Source: Pseudomonadota bacterium (GTDB lineage: Bacteria; Pseudomonadota; Gammaproteobacteria; Xanthomonadales; Rhodanobacteraceae). From it: 9,278 bases of DNA. The number at the start of each line of letters is the position of its first letter. Position 1 is the stretch's first letter. A program made the position numbers and the translations under genes. Positions 1-7,207 of the stretch are shown piece by piece. Location of the stretch: contig JAFEEK010000490.1 of the NCBI GenBank assembly GCA_018241165.1, forward strand, positions 1 through 9,278. The letters run 5' to 3'. Under the pieces are notes generated by a model. That model was not told where the DNA came from, searched no databases, and saw only the letters and a list, made by a program, of their open reading frames with translations.

Positions 1-2172
1 TTTCCGGCGTCGGGCTCATTCGATTGCGATGGCCCGTGTTTCCTGCGCCTGATCGATGGCCGCCCCGGCACGTCGCCCGGCGATTTTCGCAACGTCGATT
101 ACAACACCGACGGCTACAACTACGCACCGCCCAATTACCTGCAGACGCCACAGGAACGTCGCGCCGCGTTTGCGCAGGGCCGCTACGAATTCACGCCATC
201 ACTGGCGCTCAATGCGGACGCGCTGTTCAACCAGCGCATTTCCAGCCAAAAACTCGCCGCTCCGGACGTGCAGATTGCCGCCATCAATCCCGGCAACCCG
301 GATGCCATCCCGATCACGCCGGACAATGTCTACAACCCGCTCGACGACACGATCATCATTGGCTTGCGCCGCATCACCGAGGCCGGGTCGCGCGTTTTCC
401 AGCAGACCGACGACACCGTGCGCATGCATCTTGGGCTCGACGGCGCGTTCACGCTGGCACAGCGCGATTTCACCTGGGGCGCGGATGTCTCGACCACACG
501 CTCGAATACGCGCGAGTACGTCAATCCGTATTTCGACGACCGCAAACTCGTGCTCGCGCTCGGCCCCTCGTTTCTGGACGCGAACGGCGTCGCGCAGTGC
601 GGCACCCCGGACGCCGTCATCGCCGGCTGCGTGCCGCTGAACCTGTTCGGCCCGCCCGGATCGATTACGCCGGCCATGCTCGCCTACATCAGCGCCAACG
701 AGATCAACCGTTACCGCGATACCTCGCGCGTTGCCGACGCGCATGTATCGACCGATTCGTTGATTTCCCTGCCCGCGGGCGGGCTCGGGTTCGCCGCCGG
801 CATCGAACATCGCGCCGAGAGCGGCAGTGCTGTGCTCGATCCGCTCGAAACCTCGGGTAATGCCAACGGCAATGGCGGCGGCACGAACGGCTCGACCCGC
901 GGCAGCTATTCGGTGAGCGAAGCCTATGTCGAATTGAACGCGCCTTTGCTGGCCGACAAACGCTTTGCCGAAAAACTCGACCTCACCTTGGGCACGCGCT
1001 ACTCGCACTATTCGAACTTCGGCGGCACCACGAACTCGCAACTCGGCTTGCGCTGGCAACCCATCGACGACGTGTTGCTGCGCGCCAATTATGCGCAGGG
1101 ATTCCGCGCCCCTTCGATAGACGACCTGTACGCCGGGGCAAGCAATTTCAGTCTTGCAGGAGGCGGCATCAGCGATCCGTGCGATGCCTATAACAATCCA
1201 ACGCCAACCGTCCGCGCGCGCTGTACCGCGTTGGGCGTTCCCGTTGACGTGAACCAGCAAAACGAACTCGGCAACGTGACGCAAGCCGGCAATCCGGCCT
1301 TGCAACCGGAAACGGCGCGCTCGCGCGGCATCGGCATCGTCTACAACCCGGCCTGGCTCGAGGGCTTCGTCGGCAGCCTCGACTGGTACGACATCCGCCT
1401 GCGCAACGCCGTTGGCGATCCGGGATTCCAAGGCGTAGTCGATGGCTGCTACCAGAGCAACAACGATGCCGACTGCGCGCTGATCGTGCGCAGTGCCGCC
1501 GATGGCACGATCGACCACGTCACCGACCTGACCCAGAACCTTCCCGGAGGCCTGGAAACCGAAGGCTTCGACATCGCGTTCGCCTACAAGCACGACACGC
1601 CGATCGGCCGCTTGAGCCTCGACTGGCACACCGACTACGTCGATTACTTCGGCGAACTCGGCAAGCCCGCGCCCGGCGCGACGCTGCCGGATGGATCGAT
1701 CGCGCACGGCAATATCGTCGGTCTGAACAGCCCCACCACCAGCGGCTTGTTCGGCGTGGTCTGGCGCTGGCGCTCGCAACTGCAACTGGCGTGGCAACGC
1801 GACGCGTGGGACGCATCCGTCACCGAACGCTATTTCTCCGGCGTAAACGAAGATTGCAGTTCCCCCGCCAACGTCGCGCAGCACACCGGCGACGCCAGCT
1901 ATCTCAACTTGTGTTCGGGCGGCAGCGCCACAATGTTGATCGGCGGCTACGAGGTGCCCTTCAACCACGTCGGCAGCATCGCTTACACCGATATCGAAAT
2001 GGGTTGGAAAGCGCCGTGGCATGCGCATTTCATGGTTGGCATCCGCAACGCGCTGGGTCGCAACCCGCCGGTGTCGTATTCGGCATTCGCCAATTCGTTC
2101 TTTCCCGATTACGACGTGCCGGGACGGTTTTTCTACGCCAGTTACCGGCAGAAATTCGCATCGCCGCTGTGA
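1..2172 (+). CDS. TonB-dependent outer-membrane receptor, C-terminal part (5' end outside window)
   Basis: The reading frame is open from base 1 to the TGA at 2170-2172, giving 723 residues with no start, so the signal peptide and most or all of the plug domain lie upstream. What remains is the beta-barrel: alternating aromatic/polar strands, the receptor signature GFRAPSIDDLY (about residues 366-376), the NPALQPETARS segment, and a final strand GRFFYASYRQKF followed by ASPL. The blocks CVPLNLFGPPGSITP and SYSVSEAYVELNAPLL resemble the large receptors that are abundant in Xanthomonadales. Such proteins sit in the outer membrane and import a ligand using TonB/ExbBD energy. The substrate cannot be read from sequence, and no uptake or catabolic genes adjoin to suggest one. 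Ten cysteines fall in five closely spaced pairs, probably loop disulfides. The sigma-factor gene starts 90 bp downstream on the same strand. The family call is secure; ligand and full length are unknown. Confidence 0.93.
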   Translation, partial: FPASGSFDCDGPCFLRLIDGRPGTSPGDFRNVDYNTDGYNYAPPNYLQTPQERRAAFAQGRYEFTPSLALNADALFNQRISSQKLAAPDVQIAAINPGNPDAIPITPDNVYNPLDDTIIIGLRRITEAGSRVFQQTDDTVRMHLGLDGAFTLAQRDFTWGADVSTTRSNTREYVNPYFDDRKLVLALGPSFLDANGVAQCGTPDAVIAGCVPLNLFGPPGSITPAMLAYISANEINRYRDTSRVADAHVSTDSLISLPAGGLGFAAGIEHRAESGSAVLDPLETSGNANGNGGGTNGSTRGSYSVSEAYVELNAPLLADKRFAEKLDLTLGTRYSHYSNFGGTTNSQLGLRWQPIDDVLLRANYAQGFRAPSIDDLYAGASNFSLAGGGISDPCDAYNNPTPTVRARCTALGVPVDVNQQNELGNVTQAGNPALQPETARSRGIGIVYNPAWLEGFVGSLDWYDIRLRNAVGDPGFQGVVDGCYQSNNDADCALIVRSAADGTIDHVTDLTQNLPGGLETEGFDIAFAYKHDTPIGRLSLDWHTDYVDYFGELGKPAPGATLPDGSIAHGNIVGLNSPTTSGLFGVVWRWRSQLQLAWQRDAWDASVTERYFSGVNEDCSSPANVAQHTGDASYLNLCSGGSATMLIGGYEVPFNHVGSIAYTDIEMGWKAPWHAHFMVGIRNALGRNPPVSYSAFANSFFPDYDVPGRFFYASYRQKFASPL

Positions 2173-2194
2173 CCACGAGCACGGGTCGCAGCGA

Positions 2195-2224
2195 TTGCCA
2201 ATGCGCGTGCCCCGCCGATATGGC
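2195..2224 (+). promoter_or_regulatory. Possible weak sigma-70 promoter for the sigma-factor gene
   Basis: TTGCCA at 2195-2200 matches five of six -35 bases. Eighteen bases later TATGGC (2219-2224) matches only three of six -10 bases. It lies in the 90-bp gap between the receptor stop and the sigma-factor start. The -10 is poor, so read-through from the receptor gene is equally plausible. Confidence 0.2.
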
Positions 2225-2262
2225 AGGATCGGCTTCGTACACGCGGCAGGAGACAGTCGGCA

Positions 2263-2976
2263 ATGACGCGGTTCCAGACGACACGATGGAGCGTGGTGTT
2301 GAACGCGCGCAAGGAACCGGAACTTGCCCGGCAGGCGCTGGAATTCCTGTGTCGAACCTATCGCTCGCCGGTGTACGCGTTCATCAGCGGCCACAACTAT
2401 ACGGCCGAATCCGCCGAGGACCTGACCCAGGCATTTTTCGCGCGCTTCATCGAAGAAGCCTACTACCTGAAAGCCGATCCGCTGCGCGGACGTTTCCGCA
2501 CCCTGCTGCTCACGGCGCTCAAGCGCTTTCTCGACGACGCCTGCGACCGCGAAACCGCGGTCAAGCGCGGCGGCCGGATGCAATTCCAGGCACTGGATTC
2601 GACGACCAGTAGCAACGGCGCCACCCGCATACCCGGCCACGATACGCCGGAGTTCGCCTTTCACCGCGCCTGGGCGCACACGGTGGTGCAGTCGGCCTTG
2701 CGACAATTGCGCGGCGAGGCCAGGGAAGCGGGTAAAACCGGGCTGTTCGACGAGCTGAGCGCGTTCATCGCCGAACGGCCCGACGATGACGACTATGCGC
2801 GCGTGGCCGCCAAATTCGGCATGCGCCGCAACACCATTGCCGTGGCCGTGCACCGCCTGCGCCATCGCCTGCGCGAACTGATCCGCGAACAACTGGCCGA
2901 TACCGCGGTGGATGACACGGAACTCGATCGCGAGCTGCGCGAACTGGGGCGATCGTTCGACCTGTTGTTGCCCTGA
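2263..2976 (+). CDS. ECF-type RNA polymerase sigma factor of the 'TTRW' (kinase-associated) group
   Basis: This is a 237-residue protein starting at ATG 2263, nine bases after AGGAGA (2248-2253). The N-terminus MTRFQTTRWSVVL is typical of a sigma group common in planctomycetes and also found in Xanthomonadales. Region 2 spans about residues 25-100, with AEDLTQAFFARF (51-62) as the core-binding 2.2 segment and DPLRGRFRTLLLTALKRFL (72-90) next. A linker (about 105-130) leads to region 4 (about 135-210), whose helix-turn-helix is near VAAKFGMRRNTIAVAVHRLR (181-200). It should direct RNA polymerase to a small set of promoters. Unlike FecI-type factors beside TonB receptors, it has no FecR or anti-sigma partner here. 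Relatives are often encoded near Ser/Thr kinases, and a Vibrio member (EcfP) is activated by phosphorylation in region 2.2; no kinase gene is in this window. The class is well supported; targets and signal are unknown. Confidence 0.88.
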   Translation: MTRFQTTRWSVVLNARKEPELARQALEFLCRTYRSPVYAFISGHNYTAESAEDLTQAFFARFIEEAYYLKADPLRGRFRTLLLTALKRFLDDACDRETAVKRGGRMQFQALDSTTSSNGATRIPGHDTPEFAFHRAWAHTVVQSALRQLRGEAREAGKTGLFDELSAFIAERPDDDDYARVAAKFGMRRNTIAVAVHRLRHRLRELIREQLADTAVDDTELDRELRELGRSFDLLLP

Positions 2977-3075
2977 ACACGGCCGGCGGACGCATCGCAG
3001 GAGTGTAATCTTGCGGCTCGATTCCGTAATAGACTTGTATCCAGGCCGAAAACCAGGGGCGGCCGCACTGCCGAC

Positions 3076-3080
3076 GGAGG
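3076..3080 (+). promoter_or_regulatory. Shine-Dalgarno site fixing the DUF1232-like gene start
   Basis: GGAGG lies five bases before ATG 3086. It favours this start over the in-frame ATG at 2912, which would run through the end of the sigma-factor gene and has no comparable site. Confidence 0.7.
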
Positions 3081-3085
3081 TCGCC

Positions 3086-3739
3086 ATGTACCCTGCCAAC
3101 GACCGGGATCGCACCGTACCGAATCTGGACATGAGTCCGGCGCGCTCGGGGATCTTCACGCCCGGCATCGCTCGCCTTGAACTGAACGCGGACGACCTGG
3201 CGCGCTTCAACGCCACGCTCGCACGCGTGAACCGGCGTGTTCCGCCGTGCACCGCGGAGCAGATCGCCGGCTCGGCGCGTCGCGTGTTGCGCGCGTCGGC
3301 AAAGGGCATGGATGTACCCTTCATCCGCCTGCGCCTGCGCCGGGCGGCGGAGATCCGCGCAGCATACGTCGATACCTGCTGGCACGTACCCGCCGACCTG
3401 TACGCGATCATGGGTGCGATCGTCGACTATATCGACGATGCCGAGCACCACCTGATTGCACGCGACATGGCCGTGATCGGCCAGCTCGACGATGCACTGC
3501 TGGTAGATGCCGCGATGGACGTGCTGCGCGAGGAACTGAACGAATACGCCGAATTCTGCCGCTTCCGCCAGGCCGAAGCCGCGCGGATCGGATTGCCCGC
3601 TTCGGCACTGGCGCTCGATCGCGAACACTGGCGCCGCGAATGCGACCAGGAACTGCTGTTCGAGCAGCAACTGCGGCGCGTGCGCGCGACCCGCTACGGA
3701 GGCGCAGAATCCGCGGCAGACGGGTTTCGCGTGCGTTGA
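3086..3739 (+). CDS. DUF1232/YkvA-like protein, degenerate motif, function unknown
   Basis: This is a 217-residue soluble-looking protein. ATG 3086 was chosen for its GGAGG site and because it avoids overlap with the sigma-factor gene. The middle (about residues 105-160) reads as a DUF1232-like module: AIMGAIVDYIDDAEHHLIA, then DMAVIGQLDDALLVDAAMDV, then EYAEFCRFRQ. In DUF1232/YkvA proteins the core is 'P-x-DLIPD ... G-x-x-DD'. Here the GQLDDA half is kept, but the LIPD half has become HLIARD. The flanks are charged and helical (an Arg-rich stretch around 76-92 and HWRRECDQELLFEQQLRRV at 181-199). There is no signal peptide or clear membrane helix, so it is probably cytoplasmic. The family has no agreed biochemical role. 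It sits 109 bp after the sigma factor and 78 bp before frr, which has its own promoter, so it is probably not part of the frr operon. It is a real gene by codon pattern and start site; the domain call is moderate. Confidence 0.75.
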   Translation: MYPANDRDRTVPNLDMSPARSGIFTPGIARLELNADDLARFNATLARVNRRVPPCTAEQIAGSARRVLRASAKGMDVPFIRLRLRRAAEIRAAYVDTCWHVPADLYAIMGAIVDYIDDAEHHLIARDMAVIGQLDDALLVDAAMDVLREELNEYAEFCRFRQAEAARIGLPASALALDREHWRRECDQELLFEQQLRRVRATRYGGAESAADGFRVR

Positions 3740-3775
3740 AGCCGCTCTGGATCGTCGTGGCGCGTTTGGCCGCGC

Positions 3776-3784
3776 TGCTATACT
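3776..3784 (+). promoter_or_regulatory. Extended -10 promoter of the frr operon
   Basis: TGCTATACT contains a TGn extension (3776-3778) and a TATACT -10 hexamer (3779-3784, five of six consensus bases). No good -35 lies 16-18 bases upstream, which an extended -10 can compensate for. Transcription would start near 3791, giving a leader of about 27 bases with GGAG (3808-3811) six bases before the frr ATG. It is the best promoter-like sequence in the window and lies in the gap just before the conserved gene cluster. Confidence 0.6.
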
Positions 3785-3817
3785 GCGCGGCATTCGAAAT
3801 GGACCGCGGAGCCGCGC

Positions 3818-4375
3818 ATGATCGCCACCATCAAACAGGACGCCCAGCAGCGCATGAGCAAAAGCATCGACGCGCTCAAACACGAGTTGCAGCGCCTGCG
3901 CACCGGCCGCGCCAGCACGGCGCTCGTCGAACACCTCAAGGTCAACTATTACGGCTCGGACGTGCCGATTTCGCAGGTCGCCAACATCGCCGTCGCCGAC
4001 GCGCGCTCGCTCGTCATCACGCCGTGGGAAAAACCGATGATCAAGGAAGTCGAGAAGGCGATCCTCGCCTCCGATCTTGGCCTCAACCCCACCACTGCCG
4101 GCACGGTGATCCGCCTGAACATGCCGGCGCTTACCGCCGAGCGCCGCAAGGAACTGGCCAAGCACGTTGCGCATGAAGGCGAAAACGCCAAGATCGCGAT
4201 CCGCAACATCCGCCGCGATGCGCTGCACCAGGTCAAGGAGCTGCTCAAGGACAAGCAGATCACCGAAGACGAGGATCGCCGCGCCGACGACGAGGTGCAG
4301 AAACTCACCGACAAGTCGATCAAGGATGTCGACGCGGTGGTGAAGGCGAAGGAAGACGAATTGATGGCGCTGTGA
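3818..4375 (+). CDS. frr: Ribosome recycling factor
   Basis: This cytoplasmic protein works with EF-G to split post-termination ribosomes into subunits for another round of translation. The frame encodes 185 residues, the same length as the E. coli protein. The three-helix-bundle pattern is clear: helix 1 around RMSKSIDALKHELQRLRTGR (12-31), the small beta domain near NYYGSDVPISQVANI (43-57) and SLVITPWEK (64-72), and the long C-terminal helices with AIRNIRRDA (127-135), holding the conserved Arg132, and QKLTDKSIKDVDAVVKAKE (161-179). The ATG has GGAG six bases upstream. It is first in the envelope operon, with uppS 10 bp downstream. In many proteobacteria pyrH precedes frr; here a DUF1232-like gene does. 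Nothing is missing from the protein. Confidence 0.98.
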   Translation: MIATIKQDAQQRMSKSIDALKHELQRLRTGRASTALVEHLKVNYYGSDVPISQVANIAVADARSLVITPWEKPMIKEVEKAILASDLGLNPTTAGTVIRLNMPALTAERRKELAKHVAHEGENAKIAIRNIRRDALHQVKELLKDKQITEDEDRRADDEVQKLTDKSIKDVDAVVKAKEDELMAL

Positions 4376-4385
4376 GCCCTGCGCC

Positions 4386-5213
4386 GTGGAGGGGAGCCTG
4401 AATTCGTCGCCGCCCGCATTGCCGGACTCGTCCGATGCGGACAAACCCGCGTCGCGCCTGCCGCGTCACATCGCCATCGTCATGGATGGCAACGGGCGCT
4501 GGGCGAAGGCGCGCTTCCAGCCGCGCAGCTTCGGCCATCGCGCCGGGCAAAAAGCCGTGCGCGCGACGATCGAATCCTGCCTGCGTCGCGGCATCGCCGC
4601 GCTGACCCTGTTCGCATTCTCCAGCGAAAACTGGCAGCGCCCCAGGGACGAAGTCGGCGCGTTGATGGAACTGTTTCTCAAGGCGCTGGATCGCGAAGTG
4701 GATGAACTGCATGGCCACGGCGTACGCATCGATTTCATCGGCGATCTTTGCGCCTTTGCGCCGGCCTTGCGCGAGCGCATGACGGCGGCGATGGAAAAGA
4801 CGCGTGCCAACGGCAAGCTCGCGCTCAATATCGCGGTCAATTACGGCGGGCGCTGGGATATCGCCAATGCCGTCAAGCAGGCCGCAATGGCCACGCAACG
4901 CGGCGAAGTCGCGGCCGCTGCGCTCGACGAAAAATCCATCGCGCGATTCTTCTGCCTCGCCGACCTGCCACCGGTGGACCTGTTCATCCGCACCGGCGGC
5001 GAACAGCGCATCAGCAACTTCCTGCTCTGGCAGGCCGCGTACAGCGAACTGTATTTCAGCGACGTGCTGTGGCCGGATTTCGACGCCGACTGCCTGCAAC
5101 GCGCGATCGACGAATTCGCACGCCGCGAACGCCGGTTTGGCGGGCTTGTTGAAAAATCCGGCCAGGCTAGGTCGGTTCCTGATTCTCGCGATCAGGCAGG
5201 ATCGCAAGAATGA
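4386..5213 (+). CDS. uppS: Undecaprenyl diphosphate synthase (cis-prenyltransferase)
   Basis: The enzyme adds isopentenyl diphosphate units in cis to farnesyl diphosphate, making the C55 carrier for peptidoglycan and surface polysaccharides. It acts at the cytoplasmic membrane face. Counting from GTG 4386 it has 275 residues (E. coli 253). The catalytic block [14 protein letters not shown] (28-41) holds the essential Asp34. Other conserved blocks are [14 protein letters not shown] (73-86), [16 protein letters not shown] (148-163), [14 protein letters not shown] (202-215) and [12 protein letters not shown] (221-232). The exact start is uncertain: GTG 4386 has no ribosome-binding site, while an in-frame CTG at 4398 has GGAGG five bases before it. 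Homology begins only near residue 25, so either leaves the enzyme intact. A 22-residue tail follows RRFGG; its coding DNA forms a hairpin over the cdsA start. It overlaps cdsA by ATGA. Confidence 0.97.
   Translation: MEGSLNSSPPALPDSSDADKPASRLPRHIAIVMDGNGRWAKARFQPRSFGHRAGQKAVRATIESCLRRGIAALTLFAFSSENWQRPRDEVGALMELFLKALDREVDELHGHGVRIDFIGDLCAFAPALRERMTAAMEKTRANGKLALNIAVNYGGRWDIANAVKQAAMATQRGEVAAAALDEKSIARFFCLADLPPVDLFIRTGGEQRISNFLLWQAAYSELYFSDVLWPDFDADCLQRAIDEFARRERRFGGLVEKSGQARSVPDSRDQAGSQE
4388..4392 (+). promoter_or_regulatory. Shine-Dalgarno-like GGAGG inside the 5' end of uppS
   Basis: GGAGG lies just after the GTG at 4386 and five bases before an in-frame CTG at 4398. A strong ribosome-binding sequence placed downstream of the nominal start suggests that uppS may begin at the CTG, or that this site loads ribosomes that restart after the frr stop at 4375. 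CTG starts are rare, so this is tentative. Confidence 0.4.
5182..5211 (+). promoter_or_regulatory. Hairpin over the cdsA ribosome-binding site and start codon
   Basis: Bases 5182-5193 (ATTCTCGCGATC) pair with 5200-5211 (GATCGCAAGAAT): 12 positions with one C-A mismatch, and a six-base loop AGGCAG at 5194-5199. The cdsA Shine-Dalgarno AGGA (5198-5201) spans loop and stem, and two bases of the cdsA ATG (5210-5212) are paired. There is no T-run afterwards, so it is not an intrinsic terminator. The natural reading is translational coupling: a ribosome finishing uppS opens the stem and exposes the cdsA start. A dispersed palindromic repeat lodged here is an alternative. Confidence 0.5.
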
Positions 5214-6025
5214 AGCAGCGCGTCGTCACTGCCCTGCTGCTCGCGCCGCTGGCGATCGCACTCATTCTGCTGTTGCCGACGCCTGCGTTCGCCGTCGTCA
5301 TCGGCGGATTGTGCCTGCTGGCGGCGTGGGAATGGACGCGACTTTCAGGCTTGCGCGACCGTCGTGTGCGCGGGGTGTTGCTGGCATTCGCGACGCTCGC
5401 GTTCTGGGCGCTGTGGCACTGGCGCGATCACGACACCGTCATCCTCGTCATCGCCGCCGGCGCCGCGTGGTGGGTCGTCGCGCTGTTCTGGCTCAAGCAG
5501 TTCAGCTTTGCCGCGGCACCGACGCGCGAAAACACGCTGCTGAAACTTGTCGTCGGCATGTTCGTCGTGTTCCCGGCATGGATCGCGCTGATGCGCATTC
5601 ACGCCGCACCGGATCACGGCCACTGGTGGGCGCTGTACGCGCTCGTGCTCGGCTGGTCGGCGGATACCTTCGCCTACCTCGCCGGCATGCGCTGGGGCCG
5701 GCGCAAGCTCGCCCCGTCGATCAGCCCGGGCAAGACCTGGGCAGGCGTTTACGGCGGGTTGGCCGCCACGGCCGTCGTCGCCGCGATCGGCGGCTGGCTG
5801 CTGGGCGTACAGGATTTGCGCCTGCTCGCGCTCGTCGTACTCGCCCTGCTGTGCGTGTGTTTTTCCATCGTCGGCGACCTGTTCGAAAGCCTGATCAAGC
5901 GCCACGCCGGCGTCAAGGATTCCGGCGCATTGTTCCCCGGCCACGGCGGCGTGTTCGATCGCCTCGACGGCATTTTTGCGCTGTTGCCGCTGTTCGCGCT
6001 CGGCAAATTGCTGCTCGGACTATGA
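5210..6025 (+). CDS. cdsA: Phosphatidate cytidylyltransferase (CDP-diacylglycerol synthase)
   Basis: This integral inner-membrane enzyme converts phosphatidic acid and CTP to CDP-diacylglycerol, the precursor of phosphatidylethanolamine, phosphatidylglycerol and cardiolipin. It has 271 residues and is hydrophobic throughout, with roughly eight membrane helices (for example about 5-22, 27-42, 55-70, 77-95, 112-130, 139-158, 178-199 and 205-222). The family signature S-x-[LIVMF]-K-R-x4-K-D ... H-G-G-x-x-D-R-x-D is complete: it begins [20 protein letters not shown] at residue 227 and ends at Asp253. The [12 protein letters not shown] (148-159) and SPGKTWAG (172-179) blocks are also present. The ATG overlaps the uppS stop (ATGA), with AGGA eight bases upstream partly buried in a hairpin. 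The stop overlaps the dxr ATG, so translation is probably coupled on both sides. Confidence 0.97.
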   Translation: MKQRVVTALLLAPLAIALILLLPTPAFAVVIGGLCLLAAWEWTRLSGLRDRRVRGVLLAFATLAFWALWHWRDHDTVILVIAAGAAWWVVALFWLKQFSFAAAPTRENTLLKLVVGMFVVFPAWIALMRIHAAPDHGHWWALYALVLGWSADTFAYLAGMRWGRRKLAPSISPGKTWAGVYGGLAATAVVAAIGGWLLGVQDLRLLALVVLALLCVCFSIVGDLFESLIKRHAGVKDSGALFPGHGGVFDRLDGIFALLPLFALGKLLLGL

Positions 6026-7200
6026 AACGCGTTGCGGTTCTTGGCGCCACCGGATCCATCGGCGCCAGCGCGCTGGACGTGATCGCGCGCCATCCGGATC
6101 GATTCGCCATCGCCGCGCTTAGTGCGAATCGCAACGTCGATGCGCTGGCGGCGTTGTGCGTTAGGCACCGTCCCGCGCTGGCGGTGATCGCCGACGCCGC
6201 GCTCGAATCCGAACTGCGCTCAAAACTCGCCGCTGCGAACCTGCCGACACGTGCGGCGTCCGGCGTTGAGGGATTGCGCGAAGCCGCGGCGGGCGACGCC
6301 AACATCGTCATCGCCGCGATCGTCGGCGCGGCGGGCCTGGATTCGACCCTGGCTGCCGCGCGCGCCGGCAAGCGGTTGTTGCTGGCGAACAAGGAAGCCG
6401 TGGTCATGGCAGGGCCGCTGCTGCTGGACGCATTGCGTGCAGGCGGCGGCGAACTGGTGCCGATAGATTCCGAACACAACGCGATATTCCAGTGCCTGCC
6501 GAACGGCCGGCCGGTACTCGAAAAGGTGGGCGTGCGCCGGATCGTGCTGACCGCTTCGGGCGGGCCGTTCCGCGGCCGCACGCGCGCGCAACTGGCCGCT
6601 GTCACGCCGGATCAGGCCTGCGCGCATCCGAAATGGGTGATGGGCCGCAAGATTTCGGTGGATTCGGCCACGCTGATGAACAAGGGTCTGGAAGTGATCG
6701 AGGCGCACTGGTTGTTCGGCGCGCGTGCGGACCAGATCGACGTCGTCGTGCATCCGCAAAGCATCGTGCATTCGCTGGTCGAATACGCCGATGGATCGAC
6801 ACTGGCGCAACTCGGCAACCCGGACATGCGCACTGCGCTGGCGCATGCGCTGGCCTGGCCCGAACGCATCGAGTCGGGCGTGGCAAGCCTTGACCTTGTG
6901 CGCATGGGCGCGTTGCAATTCGAAGCGCCCGACCGCACGACATTCGCGTGCCTGGACCTTGCCTGGCGCGCACTCGCCGCCGGCGGCACGGCGCCGGCGA
7001 TCCTGAATGCCGCGAACGAGGTCGCGGTGGCAGCGTTCCTCGCCGGCAGCCTGCCCTTCCTTGCCATCGCCGAAGTGATTGCGGATACGCTCGACGCAAT
7101 GCCCGCTGAACCGGTCGATTCGCTGGAAGCCTTGATTTACGCCGATTTAACCGCGCGCCAGCATGCACAACGTATGATGCGCCGGGCGCACTGTTGTTGA
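6022..7200 (+). CDS. dxr: 1-deoxy-D-xylulose 5-phosphate reductoisomerase
   Basis: This cytoplasmic enzyme rearranges and reduces 1-deoxy-D-xylulose 5-phosphate to 2-C-methyl-D-erythritol 4-phosphate with NADPH, the first committed step of the MEP isoprenoid pathway. It is the usual fosmidomycin target. The 392-residue length is close to the E. coli enzyme. The NADPH loop GATGSIG is at 8-14 and [13 protein letters not shown] at 119-131. The metal ligands are Asp149 and Glu151 in [11 protein letters not shown] and Glu224 in [12 protein letters not shown]. The substrate-binding SGGPFR (179-184), HPKW (202-205) and active-site loop segment [10 protein letters not shown] (212-221) are intact, so it should be active. 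It starts inside the cdsA stop (ATGA) without a well-spaced ribosome-binding site, which points to coupling. Its product feeds the isoprenoids used by UppS two genes upstream. Confidence 0.98.
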   Translation: MKRVAVLGATGSIGASALDVIARHPDRFAIAALSANRNVDALAALCVRHRPALAVIADAALESELRSKLAAANLPTRAASGVEGLREAAAGDANIVIAAIVGAAGLDSTLAAARAGKRLLLANKEAVVMAGPLLLDALRAGGGELVPIDSEHNAIFQCLPNGRPVLEKVGVRRIVLTASGGPFRGRTRAQLAAVTPDQACAHPKWVMGRKISVDSATLMNKGLEVIEAHWLFGARADQIDVVVHPQSIVHSLVEYADGSTLAQLGNPDMRTALAHALAWPERIESGVASLDLVRMGALQFEAPDRTTFACLDLAWRALAAGGTAPAILNAANEVAVAAFLAGSLPFLAIAEVIADTLDAMPAEPVDSLEALIYADLTARQHAQRMMRRAHCC

Positions 7201-7207
7201 GTATCCG

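Noticed and set aside
24..860. A 278-codon plus-strand frame overlapping the receptor
   Set aside because: It is Arg-rich and out of frame with the receptor, whose frame is continuous from base 1 and carries all family motifs.
2214..2233. Stem GCCGAT/ATCGGC between the receptor and sigma genes as an intrinsic terminator
   Set aside because: The stem is only six pairs with an eight-base loop and is followed by TTCGTAC rather than a T-run, so termination is not supported.
2912..3085. A longer start for the DUF1232-like gene at ATG 2912
   Set aside because: It would overlap the sigma-factor gene end by 65 bases and lacks a ribosome-binding site. ATG 3086 has GGAGG at ideal spacing.
199..3411. 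A 1070-codon open frame on the minus strand spanning receptor, sigma-factor and DUF1232-like genes
   Set aside because: It is antisense to three well-supported genes. Its Arg/Ala/Gly-rich translation shows no domain, and the receptor and sigma genes share a frame, so one antisense register stays open through GC-rich codon bias.
4804..7200. A long plus-strand frame that appears to join sequence inside uppS and cdsA to dxr
   Set aside because: Only the part from 6022 is real (dxr). The upstream part is out of frame with uppS and cdsA, both clearly coding, so there is no fusion protein.
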